Shown in pieces: positions 37,001 through 46,133 of a stretch of DNA of 64,000 nucleotides. The stretch's first letter is position 1; each line of letters begins with the position of its first letter. Position numbers and translations under genes: made by a program. The notes under the pieces are model-generated. The model saw nothing but the letters and a program-made list of their open reading frames with translations. It searched no databases and had not been told where the DNA came from. The DNA is from Hymenolepis diminuta (Eukaryota; Platyhelminthes; Cestoda; Cyclophyllidea; Hymenolepididae), in contig CAADRB010000025.1 of NCBI GenBank assembly GCA_900708905.1, positions 507,091 to 571,090 on the forward strand, in the 5' to 3' direction.

Positions 37001-38889
37001 AAAAAAACCCTACAAGGCGCTGAAATTGAAGCATAAAAAGTCCTAATTTTGTTTAAATAATGAAAGATTTATTTGCATTTATTTCTATGCTATCTCAATT
37101 TACTTGTATCTTTTTACCGCCGAGGTAGATGAGAATAAAAGCGAATTTTTTGGACCTTAAGACCTATTGAAAGTGAATTAAAAGTAATTTCTTGCACACT
37201 CGTTTAAACAACTCTGGAACAGTTGCGATTATTTAATCATTCATTTTAATTATATCAACCTATCGATGGCGAAAAAGTGTTTCTTTTCTTCGATTGGAGG
37301 TATTTCAAAATACTCCTTGTTGGTATATAATTTTTTAAGAAAATTTTTGGCTTTAATATTTCGAGTATACGATATACAATTGTTAGATCCAACGATCGTC
37401 TTAATTCTGGCTACTAATCCGGATCTGGAGATTCTAGAAGGAAGACGATGGACAATGGTAGTGATTGGGATTGCCAGCCACCAAGACGGGATTATAAACG
37501 TACTTGAATAGAAAGGAGAAAACTTCACAAGTCCATTCAGAGAAGTGTCCTCAGTGTTTAATCTTGTTGTGAGGATGGTATCCTGGGGACACTCTACGGG
37601 GAACACACACTCTACCACCTCTCTTATTGACCAGACTTAATCAGTGCGATTGGCCACTCACATCACCGAATGTGTGCCGATCTTGCGATTTCTGACTTGG
37701 CAAATATGCACATTAACTACTACATCATTGATGCATGGAGAGAGACATACAGATCAAGTACCATGACGACTCTATTCGATACTTAAATACTAAACGCATA
37801 AGGTGGAAATCGGCAATCAATCCATAAACGAATCCAGTCTTTACTCTGACTAAGCATGTACTTGGGTACCCGCTATGAAAATATAAAATTACATAAATTT
37901 CAAAGCGATCTCGGAAGTTCATTGAATTGAAATCTAGTGACATTTTTCATTCATGCTTGTTTAATATTTACCATCATGAAGGCGCCAAAATATTTATGTT
38001 GTAGTCTAAGGTGTCTTCTTAGTAGCTACCTTTAATGTAGTGCCTTTTCTTACATTTGTATCCCTTCCAACCCACCATTACTAAAAAGTGTAATACACCC
38101 AAATATTCGACCCTTTCTCTTGAAGATAAGAACATGCTCCATTAATAACATTCTTGTCCACTTTCCCTCCTTTAGTTGAGGGTACTCCTTATTGTTAAAA
38201 ATCGACTTTTGGTAACTGTTTGGTGCTTACTTTGTTTCGTTAGTTATGACCTGTTTGATTCTGTCAGCTATTCATAGTTTAAACGGCTTATATCGTTGGC
38301 TTGCGACACGTTCAAGAATTGGAGGAGATCAACATCTGAGCTTAAGGTAATATTGCTTGAAAATTTTTGTTTTATAGAGGAGGCTTCACCAGGTCATTTC
38401 GGAACCATTGACGAGGAAGAACAACTTGTCCAGATGGCGGTTCAGAGATCACTTGTGGAATACGGCGGTGCTGACCATCTCACTCAACGGCAGTACTCTT
38501 TGGTAAGCAGTCTTTCCCATTCAATTCACCAGCTTTTAATTAAATGATTAGCTAAATATCTCCTTAAATCTTTTATAGGCAAAGCGTGGAGTCGTTGAAG
38601 CTCGTCCTGGTGAATACGTAGATCCCGAAGAAGCTATGATGCAAGAGTGAGTTTCATAAACACATTCTACTTATTTCAGTTCGGTAGTATTTTATTTATA
38701 TCATTCGTATTTGTGTGCAGAGCAATCGCTGAAAGCTTCCAACAAGAGAGTGGATTAAGTGATTTGGAGCAACAATATCTCAAAGCCCTGGAACTCTCCC
38801 GAGAAGAACTTGCCCAAGAAGAGGAGCGCCAAAAGAAGGAGGAAGAGGAGCTGGAGCGTGTTTTGAAACTCTCCTTAGTGGAGAATTAG
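13028..38889 (+). CDS. ANKRD13: ANKRD13-family ankyrin repeat / ubiquitin-interacting-motif protein
   Basis: ANKRD13 proteins bind Lys63-linked ubiquitin on internalised receptors and act at the plasma membrane and endosomes. Exons: 13028-13123, 13199-13334, 15836-16006, 23662-23808, 27737-28020, 28412-28597, 33106-33382, 34362-34598, 38378-38502, 38579-38646, 38721-38889. Coding length is 1896 nt, 631 residues plus stop, near the usual 590-630. In order: N-terminal ankyrin repeats ([12 protein letters not shown], about residues 36-75, then [15 protein letters not shown]), the conserved [13 protein letters not shown] and [10 protein letters not shown] stretch, the ANKRD13 central (GPCR-chaperone type) domain with [10 protein letters not shown] and [15 protein letters not shown], and four C-terminal UIM-like helices (about residues 525-540, 570-585, 591-605 and 617-631). 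The 5'UTR visible before the ATG is only three bases after a strong acceptor. Which vertebrate paralogue (A, B or D) is closest was not decided. Confidence 0.95.
14826..15005 (-). repeat. tRNA-derived SINE-like element, copy 2
   Basis: Reverse-complement copy: the genomic strand shows TTGAACTGACTTAATCAGTG, CGTTTGGTGATCAAACTCGT and GACCTCTGACTTCACAGA, matching the B-box and body region of the family. A TCTAGAAAAGCATCTTCAAG tail block precedes them. Confidence 0.65.
15502..15665 (+). repeat. tRNA-derived SINE-like element, copy 3
   Basis: Carries the best A box of the family (TAGCGCAGTGG at about 15524-15534), then GTCAAATCAGGGGTCACAAG, GAGTGGCCAACCGTACTGAT and TGGTCAATCATTGGGATGG. The 3' part is diverged. 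Confidence 0.65.
21012..21271 (+). mobile_element. LTR-like repeat, copy C (diverged)
   Basis: Matches copies A, B and D in order: TTCGGAGGTGACCGGAAAAG, CCACCCCAATCTATTAATAA, a TTCATATACATGCG-like segment, GATGTCTCCGCTTG, GGATCGCTTGTGGATG, AGATCTTATCG and a final GATGTTGATTAAAATCTGTT. Both ends are eroded and no target duplication was seen. Confidence 0.65.
23188..23335 (+). repeat. dispersed repeat, member 1 of a pair
   Basis: Resembles 26018-26165. Shared are a [24 protein letters not shown] start, AAGAGTCTTACTTCA, TTGATTTT, AGGTTGTA, an AATTCAAATTT-like segment and TTGTCTCCTG. Both lie in ANKRD13 introns. The element class is not recognised. Confidence 0.55.
24841..24873 (+). repeat. C/T low-complexity tract
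   Basis: A run of C and CTC/CTCC units (CTCCCCCCCCTCTCCTCCTC and onward), within an intron. It is a simple-sequence tract with no further signal. Confidence 0.8.
26018..26165 (+). repeat. dispersed repeat, member 2 of a pair
   Basis: Counterpart of 23188-23335: GATGGCAAAGAGGTGGGGAT, AAAGAGTCTTACTTCATTTG, GATTCAGGTTGTACAAAATT and TTCGTCCCCTG occur in the same order. Its short open frame with a splice-donor-like end is explained by the repeat and is not treated as an exon. Confidence 0.55.
26824..26960 (+). repeat. tRNA-derived SINE-like element, copy 4 (degenerate)
   Basis: CAGTGGCGAATGGTCAATGG resembles the A-box region and GTCAGAGGTCATGGGTTGCG the B-box region. CATCAGCACACTTTCAGTGG follows. 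The 3' half is poorly preserved. Confidence 0.5.
28598..33105 (+). other. ANKRD13 intron 6
   Basis: 4.5 kb. Minus-strand open frames at 29279-29639 are not recognised. A 61-codon frame at 31387-31572 contains an internal intron-like segment and is listed under findings. Nothing else is supported. Confidence 0.7.
33383..34361 (+). other. ANKRD13 intron 7
   Basis: About 1 kb, with a purine-rich stretch at about 33780-33910. Part of it (33818-33870) resembles 56583-56635 in the MRPL11 intron. No coding signal. Confidence 0.75.
33818..33870 (+). repeat. purine-rich dispersed repeat, member 1
   Basis: GAGGCGCCGTAGAAAGAAG and AAGCTGTAGATAGAGAGAA match, in order, GAGGTGTCGTAGAGAGATG and GAGCTGCAAATAGAGAGAAA near 56.6 kb. 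The match is short and could be partly low-complexity. Confidence 0.45.
35036..35220 (+). repeat. tRNA-derived SINE-like element, copy 5
   Basis: CTCATCGGCAGAAGTGGCCA, ACCGCACTGATTAGAACTGG and a TACTGAAAAACGCTTCTTG tail block follow the family order. The tRNA-like head is largely lost. Confidence 0.6.
37535..37735 (-). repeat. tRNA-derived SINE-like element, copy 6
   Basis: Reverse copy: GACCAGACTTAATCAGTGCG, ATTGGCCACTCACATCACCG and GATTTCTGACTTGGCAAATA on the genomic strand. The block GAGGATGGTATCCTGGGGAC is the complement of the family's CTCCAGGATGCCACC segment. Confidence 0.65.
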
Positions 38890-39996
38890 ATCTTGCCTCC
38901 CTGTCCTCCTCGTTTGATTACCTGTTGTCACCAGTAAGCTTCTACTTTTCATTCACTCTTTTGTGCCTCTGGCATTTTGAATCAGCCCAGCTTTATGACC
39001 TCTTTTCTCTTCTTTTTCGATTGTCTTGATGATTAATTTACTTTTCCTCGTCCTCTCTTCTACAGTAATTCAAAGTCAATCTCTCGGCGTTTTTGACTTG
39101 ATTCAATCTTTTAGACCCATCAAATACATTGATTTCTGCATGAAAAAAGATTTTCTAAAATTGGGTCTTCGAAGAAATAATGGTTCAACATATTCCTGAA
39201 CTTGAAAGTATATGCTGTTCGTTTATAACTTTGCAGGGAAACCCGAACGAGAGTGATGATGATTAAGACTGGCTTCTGTTGAAGCTTTTAAGGATTGACT
39301 TGTTTAACATTTAAGTAGTATAAAGAAGCACTAGCTTCGCCAGTAAAGCTGCTCTAAGAACCCGACCAAGTTTGAATTAGAGATACTTCCTTACAAAATT
39401 GATGATCTTTCTAAAGGCTAAAAAGAGACAACAGTCAGCTAGGACCACGTGTATATTGGACAATTGTTAACGGATGAGAAAAGGAGGAATGGATAAAGCC
39501 TAGGAAGTGATAAAAGGGAGTACCATCCCTTGCATCCCTTGTTTGTTGATAGGCAACCGATAAAGTTCATTACCTGACAACAATTATGAATCAAAATGGT
39601 AGAATGCCAGAGGTATCTAGAAAGGAGTGACTTTTTCAGACTTTAAAATAACAAGTGCACGCAGAGAAATATGCTAATTAGAAGCAGAATTTTCAAGATT
39701 TGTGAAACAGGTCGTTTAGCTTTTCTCAGATTCACTGACTTTGAGGTTTGAGAACGAAATTAACCAACCATGAGCTCTGAATGGTTTAATGCCGAATTAC
39801 AAAAGCTTACTTCGAAATAGTAATCAGTGTTAAGGATAAAAGACAGCTGTTCAATGGGATGATATATATTTCTCATATTAACAGTATAACGAACCCAATT
39901 TCCTTGAAAATTAAATAAACTGTAAGCCAACGGTTGAGAAGGCTGCTTCAGCCGAATAAGATGATAACGATATTTAGAGTAGGGAAGGTACAGACA
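38890..39996. other. intergenic region between convergent ANKRD13 and ACTR10
   Basis: 1.1 kb between two stop codons, so it should contain both 3'UTRs. AATAAA occurs in the plus direction near 39913. No terminator or poly(A) site could be assigned with confidence, and no repeat was recognised. Confidence 0.65.
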
Positions 39997-42900
39997 TCAC
40001 CTTGAATGCTTAGGTTCGAGTTCTGATTGTGCAGCCGACACAGAAGTGCTCTCTTCTGGTAAATCATTCCAATCTGGTAGTTTGGGATTCGCCAAGTATG
40101 CTTCCCGTGATATCGATCGACCTGGGAGACATTCCAATGCGCCGAATATTGCGCCTAAAAAAGGGTAAACAAAATACCAATATAAGCTACAGAAAGTTCC
40201 AACTATTATAAAATGGGGTGTGAACACACGAAAAGAGGAAAATAAAAAGCATATTTATGTTAGGAACCCGGATCGAATATTTGCAGTGCACCAGAGTGAA
40301 ATCCAGTAGATTCATCCCTAGTGAACTGAACTATCAAGTATTGGATTTCTGTGCTCGCACCAGGATGTATATCGCCACGATACTACCACTGAAGCGATCA
40401 TCGACACAATTGGTGGCTAACCAGACGGTTAATCATTTACCACGTGCCAAATTCAATCAAAAATCTTCGTTAAAGATATGTGTCTGGGTCTGAGTAGAGT
40501 GTTGCTTTGCTAAACTGTATGTAGCAGTGGGGTGGCGGTCACGTTAATTATCACTAGATAAATGCGTATTGGTGGAATGACCTGTGTCATTATTAGCATG
40601 GCCAACAATGCGGATTTTATCCTCTAAAGGAGACTCAAGTGAAAACAGTAAGAAATGCAAAAGCATGTGAACGTTCTCAGAAAGGAAAGTAATGCTTTCG
40701 TGAAACTGACGGGAACAAATTTTTCTCAGCGCAATGACTAGTAAGAGCTTCCAGTGACGAATACATGATTGTTTTATCTTACAAAAGACAAGGATGCTTG
40801 AAAAGCCACGAATCAGAATGTCATCAAAACTCAACGTGAGTCTCTTAAAGGACGCTGTGAGAAAGCAGCAGCGGAAGAGGTAGAATACCAAAAATCATAG
40901 ATTGAATCTCCCCATCCCTTACCTCAAATTATATCTTCACAGCTTCGTATCCGCTTGTTCGATTAGCATAATGTACACATTCTTTATATATAAATGGGCA
41001 TATTACTCTTTTCATTCGAGAGGCTAATTAATTTTAAGACTATAGTAACAAATATACAGACGAACCTCCAAGCCAAGCGGTGTAGTTAGGCTTTGAAGGT
41101 GGTTGGTGGAATTTCACGTGTTCTTTGAGAGCTTTGAGTGGTGAGTATTCTGGGAGATCCAAGGATTGCTTTAACTCCTCGTTTAGACGTTGAATAAAAC
41201 CTGGAAGCATCGTTGTTCCTCCAATACAAACAATGTTCTGCACAAGAGTCCTAAAAAAGGAAAGAAAAATACGTCGGAGAACTTAAGAAACTTAAACCGA
41301 TTCTGACTTTTTCTTGATGTCATAAACGAAAAAAATTTTTTGTTGCATATGAACATCCAACTATTACCACAACGTCATTAAAAAGACACCATATTGTTTT
41401 AAACAACTGATACACTAATTGCTAATTAATAATGAATAGCAAATGAATAATAAAGTGAATCCCGATAGTCTCATGGTACATAGATTTGACGAAGACATGA
41501 AAGCTAACAGTCAACAGCCAATTATACCATCTAACTCCGTGAAAAACAGACATGCACTTTGCTTGAATGACAGGGATGCAGACTCTGAAAAAAATTATCA
41601 TAGAAGAAAATTGTGTCATTGGCGTATTGGTCACTGTGGTTGTCTATCATGTCAGAGGTCAAGGCCTCGATTCCTATCGGCGCACACCTAATGGGCGGAA
41701 GGGCCAACCACATTGGTTAAGTCTAGCTAATATAGAGGACAGAATTTTGAGTGTCTCACCAAGGAGGCTCCAGGATGCCACCCTCAACCCACGATGATCG
41801 TTGGAAAACGCCCCACCCCCCTAAATGGGTCTGGAATTATTATTAATATTTCGAAAGAGAAATAATGAGGACTAACGTGAAAATGCTGACCATTATTACA
41901 TGGATTTGCAAAATAAACATTTACAAAAACTTGTTGACATTCAGTGGTAATTACATAGTTCGATGGTTGAAATAAAAAAACGCCATAGACATCATCAAAT
42001 CAGGTATTAGTTTCAGATAGCAATATAAGTTTTGTGAGGCCGACTACAACAACAAAAGCAATAGTGATTTTAACATAATTCCCAAATCCGTTGGAGAACA
42101 GTTTCCTGCGCTCATTATTAGCAGGGGAGCCTCTCAGACGGGAAGCCCACATTCTGATATTGCTATATTTACCGGTTAAATCAAATACTGTTGATTAGAC
42201 GCATAGTTAGCACGACTAATAACGATTTTTTATTAAGGAGCCAACAACGCAGAGCCGCAATCTATGCACTTTATGACATGAACGATATACATCCCGGGTT
42301 TTCTCAGCCTAACCAATGTGTGGGTGCATGATAGCTCGAATACCCAGACAATTATTTTAGGCAAGTCCTCCCTCCATCAGTAGTCATTAATTATATTTCT
42401 CTACGTAGACTTTGTTTGGTTAATAGGGTGACTTGGAGTAACTACACATCTGTTGTGTCTTTTTCTCTTCCAGGACTGAGTCAGCTATGACTAAGCAATA
42501 TCTAGTGGGCAGATAGATCATAGTGGCAGAAACTAGGCCTCCTGGCATTCTCAGCAGCATAGAAAGACCTCACTTTGCAAAAGTTATAGATCATAAATCC
42601 TTAGATTATAATAAATGGCCTGCGTAAAATTATACGACTAAAGAATAAGCAGAGGCCTAAAGTAAAGAAGCAGAGGGATTCAGCTATCTTGAAACACCTA
42701 AGACGAGTTCAAACATGTTAACACTGGTAAACATTTTATGGGCATAAGACGGTAGAAATATTTGCAAAAGAAAATCAGTACTTACATTCTACAATCGATG
42801 GGACACATTAGAAGGCAATTGAGAAACATCGAAGTGATAGAAATTCCATCGAGGTCATTATGTGAGGTGAAAAGCATTTCCACTACTGACTCTCTTAGTC

Positions 42901-44650
42901 GCGAGGGCATGTACACGAGGAGGGGTCCACGACCTGCCCCACCCCCTAGAGGACAAGTAAAAGTCTCACTGGCGTACTTGGGGGGCTCCGTGGTATCTGG
43001 GGCCTCCGCCCAGCGTTGCCATGCCGCAGCTCTTTCCATTGGGCTCACGAAACAAGCCCGCACGATAATGTCCTCCAATGCGCTGGGGGTTATATCCCTG
43101 TCGGGGTCAAAATTGGGAACTCCTGTTAACTTGAGTCGTTCTGTTCCCGCCTCATCTGCGTTCACGAAGGCGTGCTCACGAAGCTGTTTTTTCAGTTCCT
43201 GAAGAAAATTATCAACATGATTTATAAAGTTGTTAAGCACTAACACATGGATGCATAGCTTTAGTGACATAAATTCGAGAGTAGATGTTTGGAGAGAAAT
43301 ATAAAAACACCTATACAGACCTGATGAGACTAGAAATCGACTTTCCAATGTAAGAGTTACATATCTTTCACAAAATATGTTACTCTTGATATATAGATGA
43401 ATATGATATTCGGCCTCTCAGTGCTATGATAAACCCCTTGTATAACAGGATAATAGACACAATATACTAAGATGTGACCCAGTCAAGACGTGTTTCCCCT
43501 GAGTCATTTACGTAGTACCCAATATGCTAAAGTGAAGCAATTTGTGTTCGTCACATTAACACAAGCTCGACCTTATTTAGAGGAAAAGTATTGCGCTTCA
43601 CATACAGTTAATGATATCTTTATCGACAATTTGTCTTAATCACGATTTCGCAAGTTTCTTCTCATTAGTCGTTACCGGAAACTAATAGTAGGAAAGAAGT
43701 TTAAGTCTACATTTTAAACCATATCAAAGACAAAATCACCGTTGGTAAAACGTGGATGTAGAATGTCTTAAAGGAACACGCTGAGCGAGCTCTACGAAAC
43801 ATTTAACCCCGCAGCATATAATAGGGTTACTGTTATCATACACTTAGTACTATTGCAATAGAGGATCAGCTCCAAGAAACGTCATAAACAACTTGAGAGA
43901 GTAACTGTGGATTCTTCACATGGATTAGAATCTCGCCTGCTGTTGCTTAATCTAGTCAAGATCATTCAAGGGCCATACTTTTTAAGACCCTGCTATTTCC
44001 AAAAAGTGATTATTATCAAACCGTTCCTTGATTCACATTTTCAGTCTATACATCTAACTTGACTCAAACGGGTAGATAACAGTTATCAACACTTACCTTC
44101 TGAATACGTTTGCTACCAAGTGGAGCTGAATGCCAGGCATTGAGAAGAGTGTAACCTTCGTAAACAGGAAGAATGAGGGCTTCTGTGAAACCACAATCCA
44201 ACACCAAGCCAGTGGAGACTCCAAGAGTGAAAAGGGCCACTAGATGTGAGGGAGCGAAAAGAATGGATGGAACTTCAAAATGACGGAAAAGGACGTCGGC
44301 TACTGACTGACGAAGACTGGTGGGCATCATAACTGACTCGACAATTACAACTCGACGCTCCTTTGGATTGACTATAAGATATCTAAAAAATCAAAATTAA
44401 ATGCTAATTTAATTAAATAACTTGTAACAGAGACGATGGAAGAGTTCTTTGAGGGATTCGAAGAGATTAACATTGGCAAAATCCATGGTAGAAAATGGAG
44501 AAGGAAGAATAAAGCGCGGGTTGGCTTCTCCTGCAAAACCGATTCTAAAACTTATTAGAAATAATCAGCATAACCTCACTTTAAGTGAGCAGTTCCCAGA
44601 TCGAATACTATGGGGGTTTTCTCGCCTATCATGCTATCATAAATAGCCAT
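39997..44650 (-). CDS. ACTR10: actin-related protein 10 (Arp11), dynactin pointed-end subunit
   Basis: ACTR10 caps the pointed end of the Arp1 filament in dynactin, the dynein cofactor. Minus-strand exons: 44650-44580, 44544-44422, 44382-44097, 43198-42786, 41250-41066, 40154-39997. Coding length is 1236 nt, 411 residues, against about 417 in human. Landmarks in order: an N-terminal actin-fold strand (PIVFDLGTAHLKIGFAGE), NPKERRVVIVES, FEVPSILFAPSHLVALFTLG, LVLDCGF, CPID, then IGGTTMLPGF and WLGGAIFGAL near the C-terminus. Introns 1 and 2 are only 35 and 39 bp; the other three are 0.9-1.5 kb. An AG acceptor lies three bases before the ATG. A glycine/proline-rich stretch precedes the conserved LRESVVEMLF segment. 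The family call rests on colinear similarity recalled from the human protein. Confidence 0.95.
41251..42785 (-). other. ACTR10 intron 4
   Basis: 1.5 kb with one SINE-like copy (41612-41835). The open frames around 41422-41797 fall over this repeat and are not genes. Confidence 0.8.
41612..41835 (+). repeat. tRNA-derived SINE-like element, copy 7 (well preserved)
   Basis: GGCGTATTGGTCACTGTGGT resembles an A-box region, and GGCCTCGATTCCTATCGG a B-box region. Then come GGGCCAACCACATTGGTTAA, GTCTAGCTAATATAGAGGAC, GTGTCTCACCAAGGAGGCTC, CCAGGATGCCACCCTCAACC and an AAATGGGTCTGGAATTATTA tail. Together with copy 1 it defines the element's length, about 225 bp. Confidence 0.75.
43199..44096 (-). other. 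ACTR10 intron 3
   Basis: 898 bp, donor GTAAGT and acceptor TTCAG. No repeat or coding signal recognised. Confidence 0.8.
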
Positions 44651-46133
44651 GATCTAGAATAAAATAGAACAATATTATGCACTATATTAGAAAACAAAGA
44701 TTCACATGCACTAAATAATACTGAATAAATATAATTGTTGAACTTACGAAACGTTTCCTACAAAATCCGCAAAACTATTTAAGAAAGGCGCAAGCTAAAA
44801 TACATCACAAAACAAGAATTTTAATATATAATTGACTGCGAAATAAAATATACTTGAAATAAAAATGTCTTAAATTACTTTCGTTTGGGAATTTAAAGTC
44901 GCATACTGCAAGCAAATTATTCTGATAGAAAAAAATCAGACCCTTCGTCTCTTAATAGCTTCCATATTAAGCAAAGGCTTTAGTTCATCAAAATCAGAAA
45001 TATTTATTCTAAAAACACAGAAATACACCTAATTAACAACATTAGAGCGTATATTTGCCTATTCGTGCAATTTTAGATATCCAAGTCTGTTGATTTGAGG
45101 AATCAACTTCTGACAGACGTTCGAGCTGGCTCGAGAATTGTATTGAATGTCTTACATATATTCATATGGTATTCTCTCTATCGAACATATTCGGTAACAT
45201 AGAATAAGTTGGTAATTGTTAAACACAATGATCTTCCTAACTGGATTCGTAAAGGTAACAATCTTTACATAGTAACACACTCCTTTCCCTTTTATCTCGG
45301 AAAACATAGCGGTAAAAAATGTTTATTTTAGATTTTGATTTCCGCTTATAAATCTGTAATGTTGTTGAGACTAGGACAATTTCCTAGATATCGCCATTAT
45401 TCAAAAAATTATAATAGATTCCCTACACGGCTCCAGATGCATTATTACCAACTAGATAATATATAGATACATCAGACCGAATTCCATAGGACTCGTAGGG
45501 TTACAGTCTTTTAAAATTTTCGAACACAATTTTTCCTCATATTGCTGATTACTCACGATAGCTACGCAGTCATTAAACCTATCTCATCTAGGAACTTATT
45601 AGCTGTTTTACATTCGCTGAAACCTCTACCTACTCTCACACATTTTGGCTTAGTCAACCAACCCCATTTATAGCCATGGCCAACCAACTGTCAAAAAGAT
45701 GCGTTTCCTACCTTATCTAAATACGACTCCGCTTATAAATAACCCGTCCCAAATTCTATATCGTCCTCTTTAAGGAAAGCAGGTCCTCTCATAACCGCGT
45801 CGCCAGAGCATAAGTTCGAGAAAAGCATCAAAAGAAGCAATAATGTGTATAATTCAATAAGATTAACATCACCAGCAGCACTATCAAACAATCAATTCCA
45901 CCATGCACACGCATACTCTCAATAATTAGTAATATTATCAGCGAGTAAGAATGCAAGGATAAAGAATATGTACAGAATTGAGAGGCAGAGAAAGAAAAAC
46001 TGTACAGTGAGAAAGAAAAAAGTAAAAAGAAAGGAAGCAAAACAGAAAGAAACGAGTACCGTGGGGAAGGGAGAGGGTAGTGTGAATCAGTAAATGGCAT
46101 GAGAGTAGAGACAGAACATGTTCCACATACATA
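44651..46133. other. intergenic region between tandem BAP1 and ACTR10
   Basis: 1.48 kb between the BAP1 stop and the ACTR10 start, both on the minus strand. It must hold the BAP1 3'UTR and any ACTR10 promoter or trans-splice site. A minus-strand pyrimidine-rich stretch (about 45940-46080) lies just past the BAP1 stop; the 90-codon frame over it is low-complexity and not accepted as a gene. Confidence 0.65.

Larger units (their letters stand above)
34599..38377 (+). other. ANKRD13 intron 8
   Basis: 3.8 kb containing two SINE-like copies (35036-35220 plus, 37535-37735 minus) and a GC-richer patch with CCAAT and TGACG motifs at about 35637-35720. Short open frames at 36554-36745 and 37250-37618 have no recognisable similarity; the latter overlaps the SINE-like copy. 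Confidence 0.75.

Noticed and set aside
37250..37618. 122-codon minus-strand frame
   Set aside because: Its first third overlaps a reverse SINE-like copy, and the rest has no recognisable family.
42762..43202. 146-codon plus-strand open frame
   Set aside because: It is antisense to ACTR10 exon 4, whose minus-strand reading matches the family throughout.
45828..46100. 90-codon minus-strand frame rich in Ser, Phe and Leu just after the BAP1 stop
   Set aside because: It arises from a pyrimidine-rich 3'UTR-like tract; low complexity, no recognisable family.
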